NCBI RefSeq assembly: GCF_003441595.1
Contig: NZ_CP031848.1
Location: 2,418,001 to 2,482,000, forward strand
Length of the DNA: 64,000 nucleotides
Direction of reading: 5' to 3'
Origin: Marinobacter sp. Arc7-DN-1
Lineage (GTDB): Bacteria > Pseudomonadota > Gammaproteobacteria > Pseudomonadales > Oleiphilaceae
This document shows positions 35,168 through 44,670 of the stretch, one piece after another. A program made the translations under genes and the position numbers. Each line of letters opens with the position of its first letter. The first letter of the stretch is position 1. The notes beneath the pieces were generated by a model. The model was not told the DNA's origin, did no database searches, and saw nothing but the letters and a program-made list of their open reading frames with translations.

Positions 35168-36463
35168 TCACTTCAATACATCCGCCATGGACACCAGGGC
35201 CCGGGCGACTTCGGGCAGTTTCCGGCCCTGGTCCATGGCCAGTTTCCGTAACACCCGGTGTGCTTCGTCGTTGCTGATCCTGCGATGGTCCATCAGCAGC
35301 AGCACCGCCTTTTCCTGGGTTTTCCGGTCTTCCAGGGCTTCCCGGGCACTCCGCAACTCATCGGTCATCTGTTGCAGGCGCCGGGTCTGCTCCTGAACCA
35401 GATCAAAGATGGAGCGGCCAAACTGCTGCCCGACACCGTCGCTGGCCCAGGATTCACCCACCTGCCGCTCGTTTCCCGAATCGCACAGTACCAGCATGGG
35501 CTGCGAGGTCGGTTCCTGGGCATCCAGGGACATGATCAGGGTTTCCTGATGGGCCAGGGAGTTCCGGGCGTCGGCAAAACGCTCGGTGCAGCGGGCGTGA
35601 AAGCAGCCTTCCACCGAATCCTCCACCTTTTTCAGTTCATCCATCCGCTCGGACATCAACCTGAACCAGTCGTCTGCCAGGGCGGGATCGAGGCTTTTGT
35701 AGCGGCCTATGGCTGTACCCCGTTGCCGAAGCTTTTCGATATCGGCCTCGCGAGGGTTGTCGCGCAGTTTTTCCCACAGGTCCAGGGAACCATCATCCGC
35801 AAAGCTGGTGAACACGTCAAAACAGCGCTCCTGCGCCTCAATCAGGTGCGCCATGCGCTCAGACAGTGCACGATCAAACCGGCCGCTGGAAAAGCCCGCC
35901 GACCCCACAGCCCGTTCCTGGCCGCAGAACTCCTTGCCGTTCATCAGATGCACCATGGCCACCAGGAGCCCGGCAATGGTGGGGTCAACAGCGGTATCCG
36001 CGGCCTCAAACACCACCGCAATCAGGTTATGTATAAGGCAGCTGTAATCCTCTGTGGCCGAGGGCGCCGTCACTTTCCGGGCAACCACACAACGCCGCAG
36101 TTCCGGCAGCCCCTCCAGGCTATGAAGTGCAGTGGCCAACTGGTTCAGCAGCCGGCTGCTCACCGGGTGGGCGGTCAGTTCCCGATGGATCTCCGCCAGG
36201 GCCTGATCGAACTCTCCACGCAGCCGATCAGATGCCGCGACCATGGTTTGTCGCTCCTGGGCAAATTTCTCGCCGGCAGAGCCCAGAAACACATTGGAAG
36301 CGCCCCGCTCGCACTGCAGCGCATGCACCAGGTTGCTGATGCACTGGACCAGTTTGCCCATCTGCAGGAAATACTGGAGATTCATCAACTCGCAGCTCTT
36401 TGAGGCGATCAGGTAATCGCCCGCTGAAGGCGATTTATGAGCGGCGGCGCGTTTCGTGTTCAT
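35168..36463 (-). CDS. nasR: NasR-type nitrate/nitrite-responsive antiterminator (NIT-ANTAR)
   Basis: The 431-residue protein starts at ATG 36463 behind GGAG. Residues 30-300 form the NIT nitrate/nitrite-sensing domain (LVHALQCERGASNVFLGSAG). Residues 365-425 form an ANTAR RNA-binding domain (RKTQEKAVLLLMDHRRISND, EAHRVLRKLAMDQGRKLPEV). In Klebsiella, NasR binds nas leader RNA when nitrate is present and prevents termination. The three leader terminators in this block are its likely targets. It faces the nrt operon tail to tail. Confidence 0.92.
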   Translation of the reverse strand: MNTKRAAAHKSPSAGDYLIASKSCELMNLQYFLQMGKLVQCISNLVHALQCERGASNVFLGSAGEKFAQERQTMVAASDRLRGEFDQALAEIHRELTAHPVSSRLLNQLATALHSLEGLPELRRCVVARKVTAPSATEDYSCLIHNLIAVVFEAADTAVDPTIAGLLVAMVHLMNGKEFCGQERAVGSAGFSSGRFDRALSERMAHLIEAQERCFDVFTSFADDGSLDLWEKLRDNPREADIEKLRQRGTAIGRYKSLDPALADDWFRLMSERMDELKKVEDSVEGCFHARCTERFADARNSLAHQETLIMSLDAQEPTSQPMLVLCDSGNERQVGESWASDGVGQQFGRSIFDLVQEQTRRLQQMTDELRSAREALEDRKTQEKAVLLLMDHRRISNDEAHRVLRKLAMDQGRKLPEVARALVSMADVLK

Positions 36464-36596
36464 AACAGACTCCGGAGGCACGGCAGCCTCGAATGCAACA
36501 ATCAATGACAGGTCAGATCGCTCACGGAACCAACCTCTGGACAGTTGTGATGTGAGCAATTACCGCGCCACCGCACTCTGGCCCCAAAGCCGTGCA

Positions 36597-36624
36597 AACT
36601 GCCCCGCGGCAGGGCAGTTTTTTT
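36597..36624 (+). terminator. Rho-independent terminator on + strand, upstream of nasR
   Basis: AAACTGCCC pairs with GGGCAGTTT and seven T follow in all. It points left to right, antisense to nasR and before the sigma-54 promoter at 36691. It could stop read-through from the nrt operon after it has passed antisense through nasR. Confidence 0.65.
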
Positions 36625-36690
36625 GCGCCAGCCTGGTCAACACACAGACAAAAAACACTTACTTTATTGATTTTATTGAATTATAAAAAC

Positions 36691-36706
36691 TGGCACGAAG
36701 ATCGCT
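36691..36706 (+). promoter_or_regulatory. Candidate sigma-54 promoter for the nir operon
   Basis: TGGCACGAAGATCGCT has a perfect TGGCAC -24 box and GC ten bases after GG. It lies about 160 bases before the oxidoreductase gene, with a leader terminator in between. Confidence 0.65.
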
Positions 36707-36730
36707 TTGCATTAAGCAAGGACGAACCTC

Positions 36731-36825
36731 CCGGCCAAGGATCAGGCCGGACCATCAGATCATTGTTGTTGGCATTGGCGCCGGACCATCGACTTCCCTC
36801 GGGAATAGATGCTCCGGCTTTTTTT
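36731..36825 (+). terminator. Leader hairpin pair ending in a terminator, upstream of nir genes
   Basis: The first hairpin is CCGGCC-AAGGATCA-GGCCGG (36731-36750). The second (36780-36818) pairs GCCGGA and CATC with GATG and TCCGGC and is followed by seven T. Two consecutive hairpins, the second a terminator, match the organisation of ANTAR-regulated nas leaders. The exact hexaloop signature was not proven by eye. Confidence 0.65.
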
Positions 36826-36851
36826 GTTTGCCAGAAACGAAACGGACGGGC

Positions 36852-38093
36852 ATGAAGGTGATGACTAAACAGAGCGAATCGACCCTGGTGATCTGCGGGC
36901 ATGGAATGGTTTCCCAGCGCCTGCTGGAAGCCCTTTGCCGTGAGCCGGGGCGGCCGTTTACCCGCATTGTCGTGTTCAATGGCGAAACAACGCCTGCCTA
37001 TAACCGGATACAGCTCTCGTCGCTGCTCGCCGGCGGAACCGACGAACGCTCCCTTGCCTTGCAGCCCGGCGACTGGTTCCGGGACAACGCCATAGAAGTA
37101 CACGATGGCGAACCGGTTACGGCCATCAACCGGCAGGACCGTACGGTCGCTACCGCAACCGGCCGGGTCCAGTCCTACACGCACCTGGTTCTGGCCACCG
37201 GCTCACGGCCCGCGAAACCGGGTGTGCCGGGTGAGGATCTCCCGGGCGTCATGACGTTCCGGGATCTGGACGATACCCGGGTCCTGATTGAGACCACCCG
37301 GCGCCACCGCCGGGCGGTGGTGATCGGCGGAGGCTTTCTCGGCCTGGAGGCCGCCGAAGGTCTCCGGCAACGCGGTATGGCCGTCACCCTTCTGCATCGA
37401 AGTGGCCACCTGCTGAACCGGCAACTGGACGCGGTCGGCGGGCACCTGCTGCAACAGCACATGGAAGATCGTGGCCTCTCCATTCGCACCAAGGCTTCTC
37501 CCAGGGCACTGCTCGGCCGCCATCAGATTCGTGCGGTGCAGTTGGAGGACGAAACCCTGATCAGCACTGACCTGGTGGTGATTGCCGCCGGGATCTCACC
37601 CTCGATCGGATTGGCCCGGGACGCCGGTCTGGCTTGCGACCGCGGCATCCTGGTGGATGGCCGGCTGCGGACCACAGACCCGGCAATTTCTGCGCTGGGC
37701 GAATGCTGCCAGCTCGGAGACACCACCTTCGGCCTGGTGGAGCCGGGGTACCAGCAGGCGGAGGTGCTCGCCGGCGTGCTCAATGGCAGCACACCGGAGG
37801 CGGAGTACCGGCCAGTGGACACACCAACACGGCTGAAAATCAGCGGTGTCCCCATTTTTTCCTGCGGCCAGGTCAGCGCCGGCCCGGACACCGAATCGGT
37901 GGTCTGGCAGGACCACGAACAGAATCACTATTGCCGGCTGCTGATCAAGAACCAGCGCCTGACCGGCGCCGTGCTGCTGGGTGATACCCGAGACGGCCCC
38001 TGGTACAGCCAGCGCATTCTGCAGCAGGACGACATTTCCCGGTACCGGGATCACATTGCATTCGGCAAAAACTACTGCGAGGCGGCGGCCTGA
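36852..38093 (+). CDS. FAD/NAD(P)-dependent oxidoreductase of the NasB/NirB N-terminal type
   Basis: The 413-residue protein opens with a FAD-binding Rossmann motif (LVICGHGMVSQRLLEAL), then LVLATGSRPAKPGVPG and the NAD-binding VVIGGGFLGLEAAEGL. The second FAD motif region is LVVIAAGISPSIGLA. It resembles the N-terminal flavoprotein half of NirB and may pass electrons to NasA. It lacks iron-sulfur and sirohaem domains. ATG 36861 (after AAGGTG) is an alternative start. It leads an operon with nirB and nirD. Confidence 0.85.
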   Translation: MKVMTKQSESTLVICGHGMVSQRLLEALCREPGRPFTRIVVFNGETTPAYNRIQLSSLLAGGTDERSLALQPGDWFRDNAIEVHDGEPVTAINRQDRTVATATGRVQSYTHLVLATGSRPAKPGVPGEDLPGVMTFRDLDDTRVLIETTRRHRRAVVIGGGFLGLEAAEGLRQRGMAVTLLHRSGHLLNRQLDAVGGHLLQQHMEDRGLSIRTKASPRALLGRHQIRAVQLEDETLISTDLVVIAAGISPSIGLARDAGLACDRGILVDGRLRTTDPAISALGECCQLGDTTFGLVEPGYQQAEVLAGVLNGSTPEAEYRPVDTPTRLKISGVPIFSCGQVSAGPDTESVVWQDHEQNHYCRLLIKNQRLTGAVLLGDTRDGPWYSQRILQQDDISRYRDHIAFGKNYCEAAA

Positions 38094-38139
38094 GCCTTCA
38101 GCCCATAGAGAGCCATCCGCCCGGAAAGAGGACAAACCC

Positions 38140-40647
38140 ATGAGCAAGAAAACCCTGATAGTCGTCGGCAATGGCATGGTCGGCCACCATTTCCTGGAGC
38201 AATTCTGCGCCAGCCCGGCCGCTGCCGATTTCGAGATCATCGTGTTTGGCGAGGAAAAGCAACTGGCCTACGACCGGGTTCACCTGTCGGAGTATTTCGG
38301 CGGCTCTACCCATGCGGATCTGGCCATGGGTACGCTGGAGTGGTACACCGGGCAGGGCATTCAGTTGCACCTGAATGAACAGGTGACCGGCATCAACCGG
38401 GAAAACCGAACCGTGGAAACGCCACAGGGCAGCTACCGGTACGACGAACTGGTACTGGCCACCGGCTCCTATCCGTTTGTGCCGCCGATTGCGGGCAATG
38501 ATCGCCGCCATTGCCTGGTCTACCGGACCCTGGACGACCTGGACGCCATTCGCGCCAGCTCGGACGGCGTCCGGACCGGTGTGGTTGTCGGCGGAGGCCT
38601 GCTGGGCCTGGAGGCAGCCAACGCCCTGAAGTGCCTCGGGCTGGACGCCCACGTCGTGGAATTCGCGCCCCGGCTGATGCCGGTTCAGCTCGATGCCGAC
38701 GGCGGCGCCCTGCTGCGCAAAAAAATCGAGGAACTGGGCGTTCAGGTGCATACCGAGAAGATGACCACGGCCATTACCGAAGGCCAGGATGCCCGCCTGC
38801 GCATGAACTTCAGCGATGACTCCTTTCTGGAGACCGACCTGATTGTGTTCTCCGCCGGCATCCGCCCCCAGGACGCCCTGGCCCGGGCCAGCGGCCTGGA
38901 AATCGGCGAGCGCGGCGGTATCGTGATCGACAACCACTGCACCACATCGGACCCCCATGTCCATGCCATTGGCGAGTGCGCGCTCTGGGAACAGAAGATT
39001 TTCGGCCTGGTGGCGCCAGGCTACACCATGGCCCGTACTTTATCCGCAAATTTGAACGGCGACCGTGAGACCGCGTTCACCGGGGCCGACATGAGCACCA
39101 AGCTGAAGCTACTTGGGGTGGATGTGGGCTCCATCGGCGACGCCCATGCCCAGACGCCGGGCGCCCGCAACATCCGCTTTAACGATGAACAGGCCGGTCA
39201 CTACCGCCGCATGGTGATCAGCGAGGACGGCAAGACCCTGCTCGGCGCCATCCTGGTGGGCGACAACAGCCACTACGACACCTTGCTGCAGTACGCCCTC
39301 AACGGCATCGCCCTGCCGGACAACCCGGAAACCCTGATCCTGCCGGAAAGCCAGGGCGGCGCACCAGCCCTCGGCCCGGATGCCCTGCCGGAAACTGCAG
39401 CCATCTGCTCGTGCCACAACGTGACCAAGGGCGATATCTGCGGTGCCATTGATGCTGGCTGCACGGATTTCGGCAGCGTTAAAGCCGAGACCAAAGCCAG
39501 TTCCGGCTGCGGCGGCTGCACCGCCCTGCTTAAAAACGTGGTGGACTGTGAGCTGGAGAAGCGCGGCGTGGAAGTCAGTAAAGACATCTGCGAACACTTC
39601 CCGTACAGCCGTCAGGAGCTGTTCCATCTGGTGAAGGTGAACGGTATTCGCACCTTCAGAACGCTTATCAAGCAGCATGGGATGGGCCAGGGTTGTGATA
39701 TCTGCAAACCAGCAGTCGGATCCATCCTGGCCACCTGCTGGAACGAGCACATCCTGGCCACCGACCATGTGCCGCTGCAGGACACCAACGACACCTTCAT
39801 GGCCAACATGCAGAAGAACGGCACCTACTCCATCGTGCCGCGTATTCCCGGTGGCGAGATCACCCCGGACAAACTGATTGTGCTGGGTCAGGTCGCCAAG
39901 GAATACGATCTGTATACCAAGATCACCGGCGGCCAGCGCGTTGACCTGTTCGGCGCCACCCTGAGCCAACTGCCGGAGATCTGGGAAAAGCTGATCGCCG
40001 CCGGCTTCGAGACCGGCCACGCCTACGGCAAGTCACTGCGCACGGTGAAATCCTGTGTCGGCAGCACCTGGTGTCGCTACGGTGTGCAGGACAGCGTGGG
40101 CATGGCGATCCGACTGGAGGACCGCTACAAGGGCCTGAGGGCGCCCCACAAGGTGAAGATGGCGGTCTCTGGCTGCACCCGGGAGTGCGCCGAAGCCCAG
40201 AGCAAGGACTTTGGCGTGATTGCCACGGAGAAGGGCTGGAACCTCTACGTCTGCGGCAATGGCGGCATGCGGCCGCGCCACGCCGACCTGTTTGCCACCG
40301 ACCTGTCCGATGAGGAACTGATTCGCACCATCGACCGGGTGGTGATGTTCTATGTGCGCACCGCCGACCGTCTGCAGCGCACCAGTGTCTGGATGGAGAA
40401 CCTTGAGGGTGGTCTGGAATACCTGAAGCAGGTGGTGCTTGAGGACAGCCTGGGCATTTGCGCCGAGCTTGAGGCGCATATGGAGGGCATTGTCAGTACC
40501 TACCAGTGCGAGTGGAAGACCGCCGTGGAGGATCCGGATAAGCGGAAGCGCTTCCGGGAGTTTGTGAATGCGCCTTCGCAGACGGATCCGGTGCAGGAGT
40601 GGACGGTTGAGCGGGGGCAGCGTCGGCCTGCTTTGGAGTCTGCGTAG
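38140..40647 (+). CDS. nirB: NADH-dependent nitrite reductase, large subunit
   Basis: The 835-residue protein starts at ATG 38140 after AAAGAGGACAAACCC. Domains in order: FAD (TLIVVGNGMVGHHFLEQF), NAD (VVVGGGLLGLEAANALKCLG), BFD-like [2Fe-2S] (ICSCHNVTKGDICGAI, SSGCGGCTALLKNVV), nitrite/sulfite reductase ferredoxin-like half, and the sirohaem/[4Fe-4S] site (SCVGSTWCRYGVQDSV, VSGCTRECAEAQSKD). It reduces nitrite to ammonium in the cytoplasm together with NirD. Confidence 0.96.
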   Translation: MSKKTLIVVGNGMVGHHFLEQFCASPAAADFEIIVFGEEKQLAYDRVHLSEYFGGSTHADLAMGTLEWYTGQGIQLHLNEQVTGINRENRTVETPQGSYRYDELVLATGSYPFVPPIAGNDRRHCLVYRTLDDLDAIRASSDGVRTGVVVGGGLLGLEAANALKCLGLDAHVVEFAPRLMPVQLDADGGALLRKKIEELGVQVHTEKMTTAITEGQDARLRMNFSDDSFLETDLIVFSAGIRPQDALARASGLEIGERGGIVIDNHCTTSDPHVHAIGECALWEQKIFGLVAPGYTMARTLSANLNGDRETAFTGADMSTKLKLLGVDVGSIGDAHAQTPGARNIRFNDEQAGHYRRMVISEDGKTLLGAILVGDNSHYDTLLQYALNGIALPDNPETLILPESQGGAPALGPDALPETAAICSCHNVTKGDICGAIDAGCTDFGSVKAETKASSGCGGCTALLKNVVDCELEKRGVEVSKDICEHFPYSRQELFHLVKVNGIRTFRTLIKQHGMGQGCDICKPAVGSILATCWNEHILATDHVPLQDTNDTFMANMQKNGTYSIVPRIPGGEITPDKLIVLGQVAKEYDLYTKITGGQRVDLFGATLSQLPEIWEKLIAAGFETGHAYGKSLRTVKSCVGSTWCRYGVQDSVGMAIRLEDRYKGLRAPHKVKMAVSGCTRECAEAQSKDFGVIATEKGWNLYVCGNGGMRPRHADLFATDLSDEELIRTIDRVVMFYVRTADRLQRTSVWMENLEGGLEYLKQVVLEDSLGICAELEAHMEGIVSTYQCEWKTAVEDPDKRKRFREFVNAPSQTDPVQEWTVERGQRRPALESA

Positions 40648-40719
40648 CGTTCCGGTTTTGGTGAAGAGCTGGTAGAAAAAACCGTTCGAGATGAACACAG
40701 ATCAATTTGGAGAGACATC

Positions 40720-41088
40720 ATGAAAGCACGCACTCGTTGGGATGCGGTATGTACCGTCGAAGATCTGGTGCCGGAGTCCGGCATTGCCGTCTGGACTTCG
40801 GACGGGCCGGTGGCGGTGTTTTATCTGCCGCACCGGTTGCCGGCATTGTTTGCCATCAGTCACACTGACCCGTTCAGCGGGGCCAATGTGCTGGCGCGGG
40901 GGATTACCGGGGATTTGAAGGGCGAGCCGGTGGTGGCATCGCCGTTGTACAAGCAGCACTTCAGTCTGCGCACCGGTATCTGTCTGGAAGACGATTCCGT
41001 GCGGGTCAAAACCTATCCGGTTCTGCTGGACGGCAACCAGATACGTCTGGAAATCTCCGAAACCAGGCAGGAATCGATAGCCGCTTGA
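40720..41088 (+). CDS. nirD: Nitrite reductase, small subunit
   Basis: The 122-residue protein has a Rieske-like fold but no CxH cluster ligands, as is normal for NirD: GIAVWTSDGPVAVFYLPHRL, LFAISHTDPFSGANVLARGI, YKQHFSLRTGICLED. It assists NirB. AAATTTGGAGAGACATC precedes the ATG. No terminator hairpin with a T run is evident downstream. Confidence 0.93.
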   Translation: MKARTRWDAVCTVEDLVPESGIAVWTSDGPVAVFYLPHRLPALFAISHTDPFSGANVLARGITGDLKGEPVVASPLYKQHFSLRTGICLEDDSVRVKTYPVLLDGNQIRLEISETRQESIAA

Positions 41089-41187
41089 ACTATGGCCTGG
41101 TCGGTGGTCTGAAACTGCACAGGGGTCAATTCCGGAGGCGTTTATCTGCGATACTATTGTCACAATACCGACAACAAGGACGCTCCC

Positions 41188-42555
41188 GTGAAACCCCTCA
41201 GCCCTACGGATCAGCTTTTTCTCTGGCTGGAAAAACGGCAACAGCCCATGCACGTGGGCGGTCTTCAGCTGTTCTCCTTTCCCGACGACGCACCGGACGA
41301 TTATGTTGCCCAGCTGGCCGACCGGTTAAGGCAGTACACGGATGTAACTCCGCCGTTCAACCAACGCCTGGATTACCGTTTCGGTCAGCCGGTCTGGGTC
41401 GAAGACGAGCATCTGGACCTGGAGCATCACTTTCGGTTCGAAGCACTGCCCACACCGGGGCGGGTCAGGGAGCTATTGTCCTTTGTCTCGGCGGAACATT
41501 CGCATTTGATGGACCGGGAGCGCCCGCTGTGGGAATTTCATTTGATTGAAGGGCTCGGGGAGCGGCAGTTCGCGGTTTACATCAAGGTGCATCACGCTTT
41601 GGTGGACGGTGTCTCAGCCATGCGGATGGTGACACAGATGCTGTGCCAGGATACCTGCGAGCGGGACATGCCGCCGATCTGGGCCATGCCGCTCCGCCCG
41701 GCACGGAAAGGTAATGAGGGGGGCCCCTCGCTATGGCGCAGCGTCGGCCACTTGCTGGGCAAGTCCGGCAAACAGCTTGGCACTGTGCCCACCGTGGCCC
41801 GGGAACTGCTACGAACCATCAACGACGCCCGAAAGGATCCGGCCTACTCGTCCATCTTCCACGCGCCCCGCAGCATCCTGAACCAGAAGATCACCGGTTC
41901 CCGACGCTTCGCCGCGCAATCCTACTGCCTGAGCCGGATAAAGGGTGTGTGCAAGGCCTATGGAACCACGGTCAATGATGTGGTGATGGCCATGTGCGCC
42001 ACCGCGCTGCGCAGCTACCTGATGAACCAGGACGCCCTGCCGGAAAAGCCGCTGATCGCCATGGTGCCGGTGTCCCTGCGCAAGGATGACAGCTCCGGCG
42101 GCAACCAGGTCGGCGTTATCCTCGCCTCACTGCACACCGATGTCACCAGCCCGGTGACACGACTGATGCAGATCCATGAGGACGTGAAAGCCGCCAAGGA
42201 CCGCTACGCCGACATGTCTGCGGAAGAAATCATCAACTACACCGCCCTGACCCTGGCGCCGGCGGCGTTCAATCTGCTCACCGGCATGGCACCGAAATGG
42301 CAGACCTTGAACGTGGTGATTTCCAACGTTCCCGGCCCGCGAGAGACTTGCTACTGGAACGGCGCCACGATGGACGGCATGTACCCGGTCTCCATCGCCA
42401 TGGATCGCCTGGCCCTGAACATGACCCTGACCAGCTACGGCGACCAGGTGGAATTCGGCCTTATCGGCTGCCGCCGCACGCTACCCAGCCTGCAGCGGAT
42501 GCTCGACTATCTGGAAGAGGCCCTGGTCGAACTGGAAACCGCCGCCGGCCTGTGA
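41188..42555 (+). CDS. Wax ester synthase/diacylglycerol acyltransferase (WS/DGAT)
   Basis: The 455-residue protein is exactly the length I recall for Marinobacter WS enzymes and near-identical in long stretches (FLWLEKRQQPMHVGGLQLFS, VEDEHLDLEHHFRFEALP). It has the catalytic HHALVDG motif near residue 136 and the C-terminal NVVISNVPGP motif. It joins fatty acyl-CoA to long-chain alcohols or diacylglycerol to make storage wax esters or triacylglycerol. It is the best taxonomic marker in the window. Confidence 0.96.
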   Translation: MKPLSPTDQLFLWLEKRQQPMHVGGLQLFSFPDDAPDDYVAQLADRLRQYTDVTPPFNQRLDYRFGQPVWVEDEHLDLEHHFRFEALPTPGRVRELLSFVSAEHSHLMDRERPLWEFHLIEGLGERQFAVYIKVHHALVDGVSAMRMVTQMLCQDTCERDMPPIWAMPLRPARKGNEGGPSLWRSVGHLLGKSGKQLGTVPTVARELLRTINDARKDPAYSSIFHAPRSILNQKITGSRRFAAQSYCLSRIKGVCKAYGTTVNDVVMAMCATALRSYLMNQDALPEKPLIAMVPVSLRKDDSSGGNQVGVILASLHTDVTSPVTRLMQIHEDVKAAKDRYADMSAEEIINYTALTLAPAAFNLLTGMAPKWQTLNVVISNVPGPRETCYWNGATMDGMYPVSIAMDRLALNMTLTSYGDQVEFGLIGCRRTLPSLQRMLDYLEEALVELETAAGL

Positions 42556-42564
42556 TCCGATCGG

Positions 42565-42972
42565 TCAGCCGAAGCGGCGCTCTTCGTTGCGGATGGAAAT
42601 CTGGTTGTTCAGAGTCCAGAAATCATACAGCACACCGATCAGGAACAGGCCGCCGGTAAACAGGTAGATGATGCCCGTGATCCATTTGCCCATGTACATC
42701 CGATGAATCCCGAACACTCCCAGGAAGGTCAGCAGAATCCAGCCGATGTTGTAGCTGACCTCACCTTCCCGGAACCGAAGATCCGCCTCCCGGTCCATGG
42801 CCGGGATCAGGAACAGGTCGATGATCCAGCCGATGAACAGCAGCCCCAGGGTAAAGAACCAGATGGTGCCGGTAACGGGTTTGCCGTAGTAAAACCGGTG
42901 TGAGCCCAGGAATCCGAAGATCCAGAGCAGGTAGCCGATCAGTTTGCTGTGGGTGTCTGGGCGTTCTGTCAT
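42565..42972 (-). CDS. TM2-domain membrane protein
   Basis: The 135-residue protein has two TM2 units, each a helix-hairpin with the GxHRxYxG pattern: GFLGSHRFYYGKPVTGTIWF and GVFGIHRMYMGKWITGIIYL, the latter followed by GVLYDFWTLNNQI. ATG 42972 is preferred; an upstream ATG at 42984 sits too close to AGAAGG. Function is unknown. It converges with the WS/DGAT gene, with ten bases between stops. Confidence 0.85.
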   Translation of the reverse strand: MTERPDTHSKLIGYLLWIFGFLGSHRFYYGKPVTGTIWFFTLGLLFIGWIIDLFLIPAMDREADLRFREGEVSYNIGWILLTFLGVFGIHRMYMGKWITGIIYLFTGGLFLIGVLYDFWTLNNQISIRNEERRFG

Positions 42973-43045
42973 ATCCGTTCTCATCCTTCTGGATTCGTAG
43001 CCGATTTACACTATAGACCCAGCCTGCATGTGCTGGGGGCTGGCC

Positions 43046-43130
43046 GGGGGGAAGGAATATTTTCCCTCGGGAAAAACAACTCGCTTCGCTCAGACATCTT
43101 TTTCCTGTCGGGAAAATATTCCTTCCCCCC
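43046..43130. repeat. Palindromic intergenic repeat, family A, copy 1
   Basis: Perfect 21-base arms (43046-43066 and 43110-43130) surround a conserved centre with GGGAAAAA, CAACTCGCTTCGCTCAGACA and TTTTTCC. The arm sequence is unique to this copy. Confidence 0.8.
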
Positions 43131-43223
43131 GTCCGTCGAACCATTGTGGCATAGGATTAGAAAAACAAATTAAGAACGAGCAATAACTCTTCTGACGGCA
43201 TTCTCAGCTGTCAGCAGGGCGTG

Positions 43224-43304
43224 GGGTGGGGCATAAATTTTTCGGGGAAAAAGATGTCTGAGCGAAGCGAGTTGCTTTTTACCCGAAAAATTTATGCCCC
43301 ACCC
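43224..43304. repeat. Palindromic intergenic repeat, family A, copy 2
   Basis: Perfect 23-base arms (43224-43246 and 43282-43304) with unrelated sequence (begins GGGTGGGGCATAAATTTTTC). The same centre appears in the opposite orientation (GATGTCTGAGCGAAGCGAGT). It is about 95 bases from copy 1. Confidence 0.8.
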
Positions 43305-43338
43305 TGCGACCACGCTCCAAACCAAGAGGCCCAAAAAA

Positions 43339-44445
43339 TCAGGGCCCAACCTCTGGGGCAGGATCCGGACCACCCTCGCGAAACTCGCTGGCCGACTTGC
43401 CGGTCCACTTCCGGAAGGCGCGGCTGAAGTTGGAAAGGTCGGCATAGCCCAGCTCGTAGGCAATCTCGCTGACCGATTGGTTGGTATACCGGAGCAGCTG
43501 GATCGCCCGGTCTTTCAGCACCGATTCGACAATTTCCCGATAGCTGGTATCCCGGTCCGCCAGCCGGCGTTTCAGGGTGCGCGACGAGACGCAGAAGCGT
43601 TCGGCCATGGCTTCCAGTGACGGCAACGGCCCGGGCATCATTCGGAGCATGTTGCGGATCGCCAGGACGATATCGCCCTGTTCCTTCAGCGCCTTCTGCA
43701 GCTCGAATTCGCATTGGTCCCGGGCCATTCGGGAGGCTTCCGCATCGGCCAGGCGCATACGCACATCGAGAAGCTCCCGGGGGAACACCATCATTTCGTC
43801 GGCCTGGCCGTACTCGAACCGAACCGGAAGCTGGTCGGCAAACCGCTGGTACCAGGGCGGCTCCGGAGCGCTCAGGCGAACGGTGACACCCGGCAGTTTG
43901 CCGTCTTCCAGGGCAAAGCCGTGTTTGGCGGCGTCCTCGCGGTCCAGGAGCTGTTCGGTCAGCAGAATCAGGGTGGCGCTGACGGTCTCGGCCAGAAACG
44001 GGTAGAGGCCGGGCACTTCGAATTCGGTGCAGAGTTTTACCAGTACCTGATCCCCCGCTTCGGACTGGCTCATACTGAGAAACGGCACCCGCAGATGCAG
44101 GTATCGGCGCACAGAATCCAGGGCATCGGCGAAGGTGGGGCTGGTGAGGGCCGCGAAGCCCAGGGTGCCGTGGATTGTCAGCCGCAACTCCCTGGCCAGC
44201 GTGAAGCTGAGACCGTCCTGGCCGGCCAGGTTCACGGCCCGTTTGGCCATGATGATGGCATCGGTGACAAACACCCGACTGTCGTTGGACTTGAGATCGT
44301 CCGGGCTGAACTCCAGGCCTTCATAGAGTAACCGGTCGTTATAGCCCAGCTGGCGCACTGTCTCGGCCAGAACCCGCAGGTAAGCGCCCGGCACCAGGAA
44401 CAATCCCAGCATCTGCCGTTCTTTGTCCGGACCGCTTGCGCTCAT
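43339..44445 (-). CDS. AraC-family transcriptional regulator
   Basis: The protein has about 368 residues. It has an N-terminal Arabinose_bd-type ligand domain (VLAETVRQLGYNDRLLYEGL; ELRLTIHGTLGFAALTSPTF) and a C-terminal double HTH (MAERFCVSSRTLKRRLADRD; VSEIAYELGYADLSNFSRAF, then RKWTGKSASEFR). ATG 44445 has AAGGA six bases upstream; the ATG at 44451 is too close. The ligand and targets are unknown. It is transcribed away from the hydrolase-like gene at 44671. Confidence 0.9.
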   Translation of the reverse strand: MSASGPDKERQMLGLFLVPGAYLRVLAETVRQLGYNDRLLYEGLEFSPDDLKSNDSRVFVTDAIIMAKRAVNLAGQDGLSFTLARELRLTIHGTLGFAALTSPTFADALDSVRRYLHLRVPFLSMSQSEAGDQVLVKLCTEFEVPGLYPFLAETVSATLILLTEQLLDREDAAKHGFALEDGKLPGVTVRLSAPEPPWYQRFADQLPVRFEYGQADEMMVFPRELLDVRMRLADAEASRMARDQCEFELQKALKEQGDIVLAIRNMLRMMPGPLPSLEAMAERFCVSSRTLKRRLADRDTSYREIVESVLKDRAIQLLRYTNQSVSEIAYELGYADLSNFSRAFRKWTGKSASEFREGGPDPAPEVGP

Positions 44446-44670
44446 TGGCATTCCTTATGATTGAGGTGGCTGAAGCACTTCAACTGACTCTATCAGATGC
44501 CTCCCGCCGGAACAGTGGGGCCCGGCACACCCGGATCGCCGTCAGCATGGCCAATCAATTTCCAGCCCGTGTCCCATCCTGATCGACCACCGTCCCCTTT
44601 GCGCATTCCTGCCAGACATTGACTGCCCCACACTGGAGCCATGACATCAGCCAGAGTGAGGAGTACGCAG

